Shown: piece after piece, positions 28,565 to 39,084 of the stretch
How the letters are laid out: every line of letters starts with the position of its first letter
How positions within the stretch are numbered: the stretch's first letter is position 1
Source: Oxytricha trifallax
Lineage: Eukaryota > Ciliophora > Spirotrichea > Sporadotrichida > Oxytrichidae
Assembly: GCA_000711775.1 (NCBI GenBank)
Contig: ARYC01000234.1
Coordinates: 49,607-113,606 of the forward strand
DNA: 64,000 nucleotides
Direction of reading: 5' to 3'
Translations under genes and position numbers: made by a program
The notes under the pieces: generated by a model
Told to the model about the DNA's origin: nothing
The model's database searches: none
Seen by the model: only the letters and a program-made list of their open reading frames with translations

Positions 28565-29130
28565 CCTTGTTCCTTCTCTTCTTATTGAATTTCAAATTTT
28601 AATATATAGAGTTCTGGATCCTACTGTTAAAAATCTTAGTATTAAATATGGGCATCTTATAGGAGGTCAACCTGGTAAGGATACGTGGAGAAAGCTGGCA
28701 GAAGCTGTAACAAACTTCAGAGATGGAGCTCCATTTTTATCAATGTAGTTCCATTAAATTAGTACTAAATTTGTTTAAATTTGATTAGTACCGATACTAA
28801 ATTCGTTTAAATTTAACTGGTACCAATTTAATAGTACCAAAACTTAATTAGTACCTAGTTTTAATCCAGTGAGGTTTTAATGGAAAAGTTCCAATCTGGT
28901 TTAAAACTTAATTGGTACCAGTACCAACCTGAACTTTATCTGAGTTGGTACCAGAATCAAAATTATTAAGAGTAAAATTACGAAAATTATACTTATAAAC
29001 TGAGTATAAATATGAAGTCTTAGAGCTTAGATAAAACCATCATTTATGCTGTTGCAACTCCTATATAGTCCAGATATAGCTATAGAGGTTTTAAGATCTT
29101 TATAATAGAAATTTAAATTTGAATTTAAAC
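28565..29130. other. TBE internal spacer with GGTACCAATTAA-like repeats
   Basis: Divergent intergenic region between the 22-kDa and 57-kDa genes. It holds many irregular copies of a TAGTACC/GGTACCAATTTAA-type word, in both orientations, from 28,750 to 28,960. A regulatory or replication role is only a guess. Confidence 0.4.
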
Positions 29131-30579
29131 ATGGCGGTCAACTTAAATCGTAGAGCGGCACTTTTAGGAGCAGGTCAATCAATGCTCAACTTTGGCTCCA
29201 CTAAAAAGCCTGAAATCATTTATGTTGAGAGGGAGGTAGAGCTAAGAGCTCTTGAATTTGAAGCAGAGGTTTTTATCATAGAAGTATTAAACCAGAGGGA
29301 GAGCGCAGAGATAGGGGTTTAAACTTAAATTGATTATGTTGAGGAGCTAAAAGAACAGCAACCAATCGAAAAGATAAAAACATTTTTATGTTAAGACTGT
29401 TAGAATCATTTCTCAACAGAACAAAGCTTGAAGAGACACCTTAAAGAGGTACACTCTGGCAAAGCCAAGATATATTTCAAGCATGAGAAAGTGGATGGAA
29501 GGTACTAATGCACAACTTGTAATAAGTCTTATACTCACTCTGCAAAAGTTAAGAAGCACATGCAAAAGCATCACCTCAGTGAATTCTTGATTTAAGATTA
29601 AGAGACACAAAAACTTGTGCCAGCTAAAAGAAAATCAAATACTCTCGAATCTTAAAGAGAGTTACAGGAGAAGCTCAAGAGACAGAAAAGATAAGAATCG
29701 ATGAACCAACCTGCAGGCAATACAATTCTAGCATGCTTCCAAGCAAAAGCTATGAGCATTCCTGCATTGAATGCAATTAATCTAAGTGGTTGTATCGAGA
29801 ATTACTTGCATATAAGTGTTCCTAACAAAGCAAAGCTTATAGTGGTCGATGAGTATGCATACAAGGTGTACCCTTTCAGCTATCTCCTTAAGAACGAGCA
29901 ATACTAAAATGAGTTTGCTAACGAATATATGATTCTTAGAGAGGCATAGAGAAAAGATTGCAAGAACTTGCTTAAGCTAGATGGTGTTAATTTAAGCTAT
30001 GGTTTTATCGCACTGAGACTTAAGAAATGTGAAATGACTCTGAGAGATTATTTATATCATAACAGATACCCAGATGATTTGAATGATATACTATCAGATA
30101 TGATATAGGGTGTCAAGGAGTTGCATGAACTTGGATATGTTCATAGAGATTTGAAACCTGAAAATGTAATGCTGAACCTCTGCCCTTTAGAAGTCGTAGT
30201 TATCGATTTCAATAGAGCCTTAAGATAAGAGATAGTAACTTTAGCAAAGGTTCTTGGCACTCCTGGCTACTTCCCAATAAGAGAGAAGTGGACGAATGGA
30301 TCAGTTTAGTGGGATGTATGGGCAGTAGCTGCTATAATTTTAGAGAGTGACATGGAATGCATGTCTTACTATGGTACCAAATAAGAGAAATAATCAATAA
30401 GTTTAGCGAGTAAGCATATAAATCAGGACGATATCTGCAAAGAAATCAAACAGATTGTAGACATGATAATTGTAAGAGCACCATCATATCCAAGATAATT
30501 CTTAGACGATATACTCGAACCACTATAGAGAGCAAGATTCAAGAGATACAATAAAGACAAGCAGATAAAATTTGTTTGA
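29131..30579 (+). CDS. TBE 57-kDa C2H2 zinc-finger/protein-kinase-like protein
   Basis: An intact 482-codon frame from ATG 29131 (MAVNLNRRAALLG) to TGA 30577-30579. Two C2H2 fingers lie near 29,395-29,580: CQDCQNHFSTEQSLKRHL..H and CTTCNKSYTHSAKVKKHM. A C-terminal kinase-like domain has HRDLKPENVMLN near 30,145 (catalytic Asp and Asn), VVIDFNRALRQ (DFN in place of DFG) near 30,200, and GTPGYFPIREKW as the P+1 region. The TGA-free state contrasts with the damaged transposase of the same element. Known only as a TBE-encoded protein; its role in transposition or excision is not established from sequence. Confidence 0.85.
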
Positions 30580-30633
30580 GTTAAATCGCATAATAATTAT
30601 TAAATATACTTAAAATTCACATAAAACCTGCAC

Positions 30634-30718
30634 TTTCTCTACTAACCCCAATAAGACCCCAACTATACCCTACAAATCAAAGCACTTATAAACCTCACTA
30701 AGGGGTTTTGGGGTTTTG
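30634..30718 (-). repeat. TBE right terminal inverted repeat
   Basis: 85 bp, perfect inverted copy of the left end, finishing in GGGGTTTTGGGGTTTTG next to the duplicated AGT. Confidence 0.95.
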
Positions 30719-31573
30719 AGTGTTCCCCTGCCATCAACTGAGGAAGACGAGGATATTCAGCTGAGCAAGGAATTCCAATTGACAGATGAGAATGATTTCT
30801 ACAAGGGATTCAGAGCCAATACAGTCAACCCACAAAATGGTAAATTCGCAGTGGGAGACAATAAAAGTATTTGGAGTTTCTAAGACACTATCAGAACTGA
30901 CTAGCAGAGAAAGCTTTTCAATGAGGAACTCAAAGAGCAGAACGAATAGTAAAATGTGAAGACTTTGGAAGAAAAGGTCAAGCAAATTCTAGAAGACTAC
31001 GATATTTAGATATCTGACAATGAGTAAGATGCAACCAAGCAACCACCACAGTAGAAATTAGAAATCAAGAAGGCTGATGCTAAACATCATTATGATAAGG
31101 AAGACATGATCTCATTCCCTCAACTATTCATTTCAAAGCCGCTTGTTAAGGCATGTAAAACCTGTCAAAAATCTATAAAGTATATTAATAGTCTGTAATA
31201 ATTCATTATTTATATTTAATTCAACAATAAAAAATAATCTAGAATTGTTTAGAATTATAACAATTTTAAAAATAAATTGTATTTCCAAACAAGCGTAATT
31301 TTAAAGAAAGTTTCAAACTTTTTCATTTTATTTTCAATGATTTTCATTATTTCAGTAAAGATATAAAATTTATTTATAAAATATTTGTGGCTAATTACAG
31401 GTAATAATAATAGGTTTAGTGATTTAGACTATGAGCATCCCACAGTTATTCAAAGAAAAGTAATTCCAGCAATAATAGAAGGCAATGATATTTTAGCTCA
31501 TGCAGTCACTGGCTCTGGTAAAACAGCATCATACTTGCTTCCTATTCTTGAAAAATATCTAAGAGTAAGAGCA
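30719..31573 (+). CDS. DDX27: DDX27/Drs1 helicase, macronuclear segments 2-3 (Q motif, Walker A)
   Basis: Resumes with VPLPSTEEDEDIQLSKEF after the TBE. It has a charged region, then the Q-motif lead-in (SFPQLFISKPLVKACKT) at 31,110-31,155. A ~240-bp AT-rich IES (about 31,160-31,405) follows. The next segment reads LDYEHPTVIQRKVIPAI and HAVTGSGKTASYLLPILEKY (motif I) up to the 11-bp pointer GAGTAAGAGCA at 31563-31573. The next coding piece is not downstream on this strand but inverted at 35019-32296. Confidence 0.85.
31165..31405. other. Probable IES between DDX27 segments 2 and 3 (edges approximate)
   Basis: AT-rich non-coding stretch between VKACKT and LDYEHPT, which are adjacent in DEAD-box proteins. 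The pointer was not resolved. Confidence 0.6.
31563..31573 (+). repeat. Scrambling pointer, + copy (GAGTAAGAGCA)
   Basis: End of the + strand helicase segment. The same 11 bp occur in reverse orientation at 35009-35019. Joining at this repeat gives [17 protein letters not shown] in frame. Confidence 0.85.
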
Positions 31574-31598
31574 TCTATTCAACTAAATTAGAAGTTTA

Positions 31599-32235
31599 GG
31601 GGGGGGGGGCGATATCTGAACCTATGCTGCAGTATCTGAACCTAATGTGCTTTATAATAGTTTAAATATGTTTCCATACATGCTTCTAGTCAATTTAGGG
31701 TCGGAGGACACGAATAAATATCTTATGATGACTAGGGATTACTCTAAAGGGTAGAAAAGTTAAAATGATTATCTATTTTATTATAAATTTTTCATAATTT
31801 TTATCGTTTTTCACATGTTTTTTTTATTAAATTTATTTATTTTAAACTATAGAACAAACATGAGTAGTTGTAAATCACATATCTTCCTATGATTTATATA
31901 CTTACTTATCGTATTTGCTAGAATATTAGTACTGATGGAATTTCATTATCTTGATTGATGTCATCTACAACTACTCATGTTTGTTCTATAGTTTAAAATA
32001 AATAAATTTAATAAAAAAACATGTGAAAAAAGATAAAAATTATGAAAAATTTATAATAAAACAGATAATCATTGTAACTTTTCTACCCTTTAGAGTAATC
32101 CCTAGTCATCATAAGATATTTATTCGTGTCCTCCGACCCTAAATGACTAGAAGCATGTATGGAAACATATTTAAACTATTATAAAGCACATTAGGTTCAG
32201 ATACTGCAGCATAGGTTCAGATATCGCCCCCCCCC
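31599..32235. mobile_element. G-tipped foldback element (637 bp) flanked by GAAGTTTA
   Basis: Near-perfect arms of ~270 bp (31599-~31,880 and ~31,965-32235) around a ~90-bp centre. The left end is a run of 11 G, the right end 9 C. An 8-bp direct repeat GAAGTTTA flanks it (31591-31598, 32236-32243). No coding capacity: a foldback/MITE-type non-autonomous element. It lies in the interval between the two oppositely oriented halves of the DDX27 gene. Confidence 0.8.
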
Positions 32236-32295
32236 GAAGTTTAATATGATTCCATATAATAAATAAGAATTAGTGTTAATTAAGAAAGAGAGTTA

Positions 32296-35019
32296 TCATC
32301 TCTTTTGTCTTTTGTTAGGTCCTGATTTTCCCTTGAATCCTCCTTTAGAGCCTCCACTCTTTCCAAAAGATTTCTTATCGCCTTTACCACCTCCTGGTTT
32401 TCTATCTCCTCTTCCCTTGGCACCTCTATCTCCTTTACCCTTTTATTGTAGGAATACATTTGAATTTGGAAAATTAATTTAAAATAAATAAATATTAAAT
32501 CAAAATCGTGGCAGTTAAAGTTGGCCAATTTAAACAATCTTGGGCTAAATCGATAGAGATTCAAAATTAGCTGGACTTTACTATTGGCGGTACTATTTTA
32601 TCGCATCCCCAGAGCGAGATAACTCGACTTTAATTAAACGCCTTTAAATTCATTAAATTATACCCCTACATTAAAGTCGAGTTATCTCGCTCTGGGGATG
32701 AGATAAAATAGTACCGCCAATAGTAAAGTCCAGCTAATTTTGAATTCTCTATCGATTGAGCCCAAGATCGTTTAAATTGGCCAACTTTAACTGCCACGAT
32801 TTTGATTTGAATTTAATTTAATTAATTTTAATTTTCCAAATTCAAATGTATTTCTACAATATCCTTTATCTTTCTCTTCAAATTTCTTCTCGTTTCTTTC
32901 TCTCCATTTCTCTCCTCTTGATTTTTGTGGACCTGATCCTGCACCTCCTGAACTTCTTGATGCATTTTTATCTTCTCTTCTTCCTTTTCTAAGTTTAGCT
33001 TGAGCTTCTGACCCTTTCCCTACTGTTTCCTTTGATAATTTTGGTGTATATGTTCTCTTTGTCTTTTTATCATACTTAATTCCAGTTCCAACAGTGTTAA
33101 ACCCACTTTTGTTAAACATTTTATTAAGCTTGTCCTGTTGTAATCCTTGTGCTTTATTACTTGTAGGTTTTTCCTCTTTATCTTGTTCAAAATCTTCCTA
33201 GAATCTACTTTCACCAGGCTTGAGTGCTTTCTTCTTTTCCTTCTCTCTCTGTTTCTTATCTCTTTTCTTGACGTCTTTGGATTCTCTATTCTGATAATCG
33301 TCAAAGTTGGTCTTGATCTTGCCTAATTCTTCCTTTGACTTTTGCTTGTTTTCTTTTTTATCTTCAGCACTCTTCTGCCATACATTCCTGGGCCTGTTCA
33401 TAATTTCGTCCTTGTACTTGATCATGTTTTCAGCTCTCTTGGCATCCTTAAATCCTTGCTAGATCTCATTGTCTTGTTTCTCTTCCATAGACACTTCCTT
33501 CACAATTTAATCAAGTTAGCTGCTGATCTTAGTGAACACTTTCTTTACTTGCTAAGAGTTCATGGAATAGGTATTTACTTGTTATCCAAGCTTTCTTGTC
33601 AGTTTCTTGATTTCTTTTCTTTCTTCGTCATTGCAAATAGTAATGGCCACTCCATGACTTCCAGCACGTGCTGTTCTACCGATTCTATGCAAGTATCTCT
33701 TGGGCTCAGTTGGAAATGAGAAATTAATTACAGTCTTGACCATTTATTCAATCAAAGACTAAATATATGTTACAATTGTAAATTTAATGATGATTGGTAA
33801 ATCGAGACCTCTAGCGACCAGATCAGTAGCTAATAGGTATTCAGCATGTCCATTTTAGAATTTCTCAATATTCTGCATTCTCTCCTCTTGTGTTAAGTTT
33901 CCATGTACTTCAGTGGCATCTAATCCATAAATTTTGAATAAAATCATCATTCTGTGACATTGAGCTTTCTCATTGAAGAAAATGATAACTCTTTACTTGA
34001 AGTGCTTTTTCACAAGATTAATCAAAGTGGCTTCTCTTCTAATTAGGTATGGATCTAATTAGATTACTGGGAAATTCTTCTTATTATTTTACATAAAAAG
34101 TTGAAGTCATAATAACAATTTTGTTTGTGTCTATAGTTCTCTTATCTCTTTTTCTTTTATGTTTGACTGTCATCACTGTCATCTGAATCTAAGCCTTCAT
34201 CTCCATATGGATCACTATCCTCTGAATCTAGTTCTTCTTCTGCATTTACATCCTTTTCTTCATCATCATCTTCCATATCTTCGTCATCCTCTTCATCATC
34301 AGAACTATTATCCAATTTATCTTTCTTAGTTTTCTTTGGTTCTTTAATAGCTTCTTCTTCCAACTCTAAATCTTCATCATTAATTTCATCTTCAGGTTGC
34401 TCTTTTTTAATTAGCTTTGTTTTTGGAACTTTCTCCAAGTTTTCTGGAAGTCTAACAATCACAATTTTAACATACTGAAATTTATTGAAATACAATAAAT
34501 TGATGTGAATGTATTAGGTTAATCTAAGAGCACCACTATCAGCTAACTTCTATTGCTGACTTACAGTGAATTAGAGTGGTTATTTCAGTGCCAATTAGGC
34601 CAGTTCTTTGATATCTTAATTGAGTGTTGCACTCACCATGATAGTTTGCCTCTTGGGGTTGTTGCAGCTCTTAAGAATTTCTAATAATTCCTCCTTGAAT
34701 CCCATTTCAAGTAGCTTATCAGCCTCATCCAAAACTAATACATCAATGTCTTCCAAATTAAATCCTTTGGTATTGTGGATATGATCGAGTAATCTACCAA
34801 TAGTACCAATAACCATATCTGGTTGATTTTCAAGCTCTCTTTTCTGAATAGCAAGAGAAGAACCACCGAAGACAACAGAAGCATTGAAGGAGTCTTTTGG
34901 AAGATACTTTGTGAGACTTTGACACATGGAATAGCATTAGGCGGCTAGTTCTCTAACTGGTTGAAGAATTAAATATCTGATTTTGCCCATTTAACCTCCC
35001 TTGTTAGCTGCTCTTACTC
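32296..35019 (-). CDS. DDX27: DDX27/Drs1 helicase, inverted macronuclear segments (motif Ia to C-terminus)
   Basis: Begins at the inverted pointer (35009-35019) with [20 protein letters not shown] (motif Ia, PVREL for PTREL). Continues with [30 protein letters not shown] (motif II, 34,740) and TIMVSATLN (motif III, SAT, 34,625). An unusually acidic insertion follows (34,400-34,170, e.g. [17 protein letters not shown]). The second RecA domain has [12 protein letters not shown] (33,840) and [12 protein letters not shown] (motif VI, 33,690). A basic C-terminal tail ends in [18 protein letters not shown] and TGA at 32296-32298. A 414-bp TA-flanked foldback (32446-32859) cuts the tail. An in-frame stretch between GLDL and MVKTVINF near 33,740-33,800 may hide another small IES or intron. 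Confidence 0.85.
32446..32859. mobile_element. Foldback element family F1 (414 bp), TA target duplication, inside DDX27
   Basis: TA at 32444-32445 and 32860-32861. Arms start TTGTAGRAATACATTTGAA and pair over nearly their whole length around a short AT-rich centre (~32,640-32,660). Removing it with one TA restores the frame from EEKDKG through [11 protein letters not shown] to the stop. It therefore behaves as an IES with transposon-like ends. A 415-bp relative is at 46940-47354. Confidence 0.85.
35009..35019 (-). repeat. Scrambling pointer, inverted copy
   Basis: Reverse-complement copy of the 11-bp repeat at 31563-31573, at the first base of the inverted helicase segments. Confidence 0.85.
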
Positions 35020-35063
35020 ATTAATTTATTGATACAATGTTAAGATAAATGCATTAAATAAAA

Positions 35064-37038
35064 TCAAATATTTCTAATTATATTTTTGTTCATGATTTTG
35101 CTTCTAGCATATTAGTGCTCTTTACAAAATGCAGTTGACAAGCCTCTCGATAATAACTAAACACAATTTAAACAATGCTTCATACTATTGGACGTTCTAT
35201 TACCAGACCTTGATCTCTCGTTTTGACTATCATTTCTGGGTGCAGGCAATTAGACTATTTGCTGTTGATAGTTTTAAGGAGAGAAATTTGTATTGAAATT
35301 TGGTTGTCTCATATTCTTCTACTCTGGTTATTTAGACACTTATTATTATGGGACCGATGACTTCTCTTGTTAAACTTACAGGAATCTTTTAAATTCTTCC
35401 AACAGAGATTTCTCAGTTTTACTAATGTCATCAATACTTGCACAGTTGAACATGTTATTGCTTTTAGAATTTTTATATTAACAATTCATTGTAGTTTGAG
35501 GCTAGTTGTTAGGCAAGATATCTATTAAAATTTATGATTAAAAAAAGCAAATGAACATCAAAGTTTTCATTTTAAATGTTCTTGTCTTGATTGAAGTTAA
35601 GCTACAAGTTTTTATTATAAAACTGATTGATGCTTTAATTTTTAGGACTAAAATCTATGCTCTCATACTTGTTCTAATTGGTTCTTACATTGGTCTGATA
35701 AATTCCAAAAGACTCATCTTTGTTATTCTTGATTTTCTTGATATTTAGCTGCTATGTTTAAGTTTTAGAATTAAGAATTGGCTTTGAATTTTACTTAGAT
35801 AACTACTGTATAGAATTAGCTGGATTAGATGTCATCTACAGTCGTACTTAGTTGATCTGCTTTGACTACCTTCTGGATTGAAATAAGGAAGCAGCTCTAC
35901 TTTATGTTTCGATTGTAATTGTGCCGCTTGCATAGTGCTATGAGGGACTCTAAATGGTAATCTTTGATTTTTACCTTGACAAAGACTAATTTACAGACTA
36001 TTTCATTCTGTTTGCCTCTTATGAAATATTTCGAGTTAATGTTTTGGTTACTCTAACTATACTTGTCTTGGGGTTGGTCTATTAAAAACTTGTTGCATAG
36101 CCATCATCATTGAAATTAATACTCTGCTTAGTCTGCATTAAATTAACCTTTTGTCTTACAGGAGACATCAGTCCAATATTTATGTTCTGTTTCTTTACAT
36201 TTGATTTAGAATAACGATTATAAGATGGTGATCTACTTTTAGAGAGTGAATTTATTTTTAATTTAGTCTTACTTTCGCAATTATCGAATTCTTGCTATAG
36301 TTCTTGTATTTACATAAGTGAAGAATTCTATAATGACAATTTTGTATTATTCAAAGAATCTTGATCAATCTTAGAGCATTTAAATTTAGATGTTAATGAA
36401 TTCACGGTAATCATATCCTTTAAAATTCTTTCTTATTATCTTATATCAAGCATAGCTTTCTGTAACTCATCCATATTCAAAGTACTATAGTCTTCTCTCA
36501 TTACAGAAGAATCTAGTATTGGGTTGAAATTTTGATAACCTGAGTCATTGAGATTAATATTGATTGGCAATTAATTTACAGATGCTCTAATTTCACTTAT
36601 TCCTTCATCCATAAACGGCTTTAACCTCTAACTTATATTTAATAAGTTTCTTTTTTAATTCTTAATAGAATTTTAAGGTTGAAAAGCGTTCAAGCTTCCT
36701 TATTCATTCGAGTGTCTAAGATTCAAAGTATTTTCTAGGTTGATTTAGGACTATGTGCTATCATTAAACACACTTGGTAATTCATTACAAATCAGATAAG
36801 TTGAGTTATTAAGAGGTTAATTTTCAATTTTTGAAGAATTTTAGCATAGCTCTTAAAGATGAGTCTGAGGCTCATTCAAAATTTTTCCAACTTAAACGTT
36901 TTCTTTTGTTTCGTAATTTCTTACAAGGCTTTATAACCTTTCTATCTCGATCTTTAACTTTAGGTTTTCGTTTGCCAAATCAACCTAGACCGGAGTCTGA
37001 TTAGACTATTGTAGATTTAAAGTTTTTGTTTAAGGCAT
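35064..37038 (-). CDS. Gln/Asn/Ser-rich coiled-coil protein
   Basis: Frame from ATG 37038 (MPQTKTLNLQQSNQTPV) through a short coiled coil (NENLKLKIEIERLQSLV) and long Asn/Ser/Gln-rich stretches (SFQQTNPKTSIVRVTKTLT) to about 35,560. It then shifts frame and continues CASIDDISKTEKSLLEEFKR and HCLNCVQLLSRGLSTAFCKE to TGA at 35064-35066. The shift at about 35,465-35,560 coincides with AT-rich sequence and is probably an IES. The C-terminal CxxC...C..H arrangement might bind zinc. No family recognised. Confidence 0.5.
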
Positions 37039-39084
37039 TTTGGATTAATATATATATAAAAACTAATCGTTAAAAAAGAAAGAATAGATAATTTGAAAAA
37101 TTAAATAAGTTTATGTAAAAAGAATTATTTCTTTCAAATTTATTTACCATAGACCTTTTATTTATGGAATCCTTATATATCCCAAAACATATTTTTTTTA
37201 GATTATTTATGTTTATTTTAATATAATATATTTTTTTTTAATGAATGTAATAATAGATAAATCTTATAAAGAAAGAGGGCAAACAAAAATTGTAATATTA
37301 AAAATTTGTTTTTAGCTTCTTACCCATCGACATCGAGATCGATTTATGATATAGATTAAAATAAAAATACCTAAATATTATATGATTTATTCAACAATTT
37401 AGGCTTTTAATTTTAAATTTTCTTACATTTGATAATTTAAGAGTACTAAAAATAAAAAATAGTTTTATGAATGAATCTATCAAAATTAATTTTAACTTAA
37501 GATTTAAATATATTTATTTAATTAAACACTTAGCAGTTACTGAATTTTACAATCAAATACTTATAAATATGTATTTTTATTTAAATTAAATTATAAACTT
37601 CTATAGATTAATGTTTGAGTAATGCAAAATTGTTATATATTTGAATTAATCTTAATTTCAATTTAATACTTTTAAACTTTAAAATGTTACAAAACTATAT
37701 AGTGTTTTTATAATTAAAATATTCCATACTTATTTATAAGTAAAAAATTAATTACTATTATTAATACAAATATTAGAATATAAAATTTATTATTTAGTTT
37801 AAATATTGAGGATAAATTAAAATATAAGAAAATTAAATGATTTTTAAAAAAATATTAAATTGGGGGGAGTTTCCTGAGCCAATGAAGCTTCCTCCCCTCG
37901 AAATTTCCTACCCCAACATTAAAATTTATATTTCTTGCCAATAAATATATTAAAAGCGTATAAATCACAAATTTAATTACCATAACCATATATTTATTAA
38001 CTTTTTATAATATAAAAAATTTACAAGGTTTGTATTTATTCTCGCTTTATTATAAATTAAAAACAATCTTAATCATATATTTTTAAATAAAATAATTAGC
38101 GTAATTTACATTAAAATTTGAATTTTTCTATCAAGGTAAAACGATATTGGATGCTAAATTATAAATAATTAGATGATATTTGATAATAGATTTTGAGAAA
38201 TTTATAAGTATTTAATATGTTTATGTTTTGGGCAGAAAACTACCTTCGTGGGTACATAATAAACTTTGGGGCAGTAAACTTCCTCTCCCTCTAATAATTT
38301 TAATATCAATATCGACAAATTTTCAATTTTTATTTGATACTTATTTAAACTGTCTCCATGCGATAAATTTTAAATAATAAAATATATATTTTAACTGATA
38401 AATTAATCAATTAAATCCAAGGAGAAAGATATTTTTCTATGTAAATAGTGATTTATTTTATAAAAAAATTAAATTAAATAATATTATTTTTTCTTTCTTT
38501 TAACTTAAAAATTAATAATTGAAACTCATTGAAGAACTGTAAAAACATTTTAGAGTCAAAATTTTAATTAAACTTTTAATTTTATCTTTTCGAGAAGTAA
38601 TAAAAAGATAAATTAATAATATATGATATTTTGCAAATGAAAGTTATTGGTTCATGATTTAAGTTTATTCTTGCTTTGTTATTTTTTTATTAAGTGAATA
38701 ATTTATTACATTTTTTCTCCATTTTCTTACTAGTAATCACTGAGTATTTAGAATTTGTAATTACAATGATCAATATGAAATTAAAAAATACTAATTAATT
38801 AAAATCATTAATCATATAATATTAAACTACCTAATCTAATTTAATCTCTTAAATAAATTAATCTTATGCACTAATAAATTCTTAATATAAAATATTCTAG
38901 AGTCATTATTATTTTTATTATTTTACGATTCAATTCATAGAAGTATTTTAAACTGGAAATACATTTCTTATTATGACTTTAATAGTTTTTCGCTTAATAA
39001 TTATTAAATAAAAATTTTATTCAATTATAATTCACTATTTCGCTTAATTTACCAACAACAAAAAAATTATAAAATTATAATGTA
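37039..39084. other. AT-rich non-coding region with G-tract repeats
   Basis: No coding sequence is recognised. Two divergent copies of the AGTTTCCTG/CAGGAAACT repeat with G/C runs occur at about 37,862-37,916 and 38,230-38,292. The rest is very AT-rich. The 5' part of the DUF4215 gene may begin within its last few hundred bases. Confidence 0.5.

Larger units (their letters stand above)
26601..30718 (+). mobile_element. TBE (telomere-bearing element) transposon, 4,118 bp
   Basis: Perfect 85-bp terminal inverted repeats (26601-26685 and 30634-30718) begin with the telomeric repeat CAAAACCCCAAAACCCC. The target duplication AGT (ANT type) lies at 26598-26600 and 30719-30721. Three open frames in the classical TBE order are present: transposase (+), 22-kDa protein (-), and 57-kDa zinc-finger/kinase protein (+). 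It is inserted between codons of the DDX27 gene, so precise excision during macronuclear development is required to make the protein. Confidence 0.95.

Noticed and set aside
33730-33800. 15-nt GT..AG intron in DDX27
   Set aside because: Removal is in frame but so is retention. A 15-nt intron would be far shorter than the others here, so it is not called.
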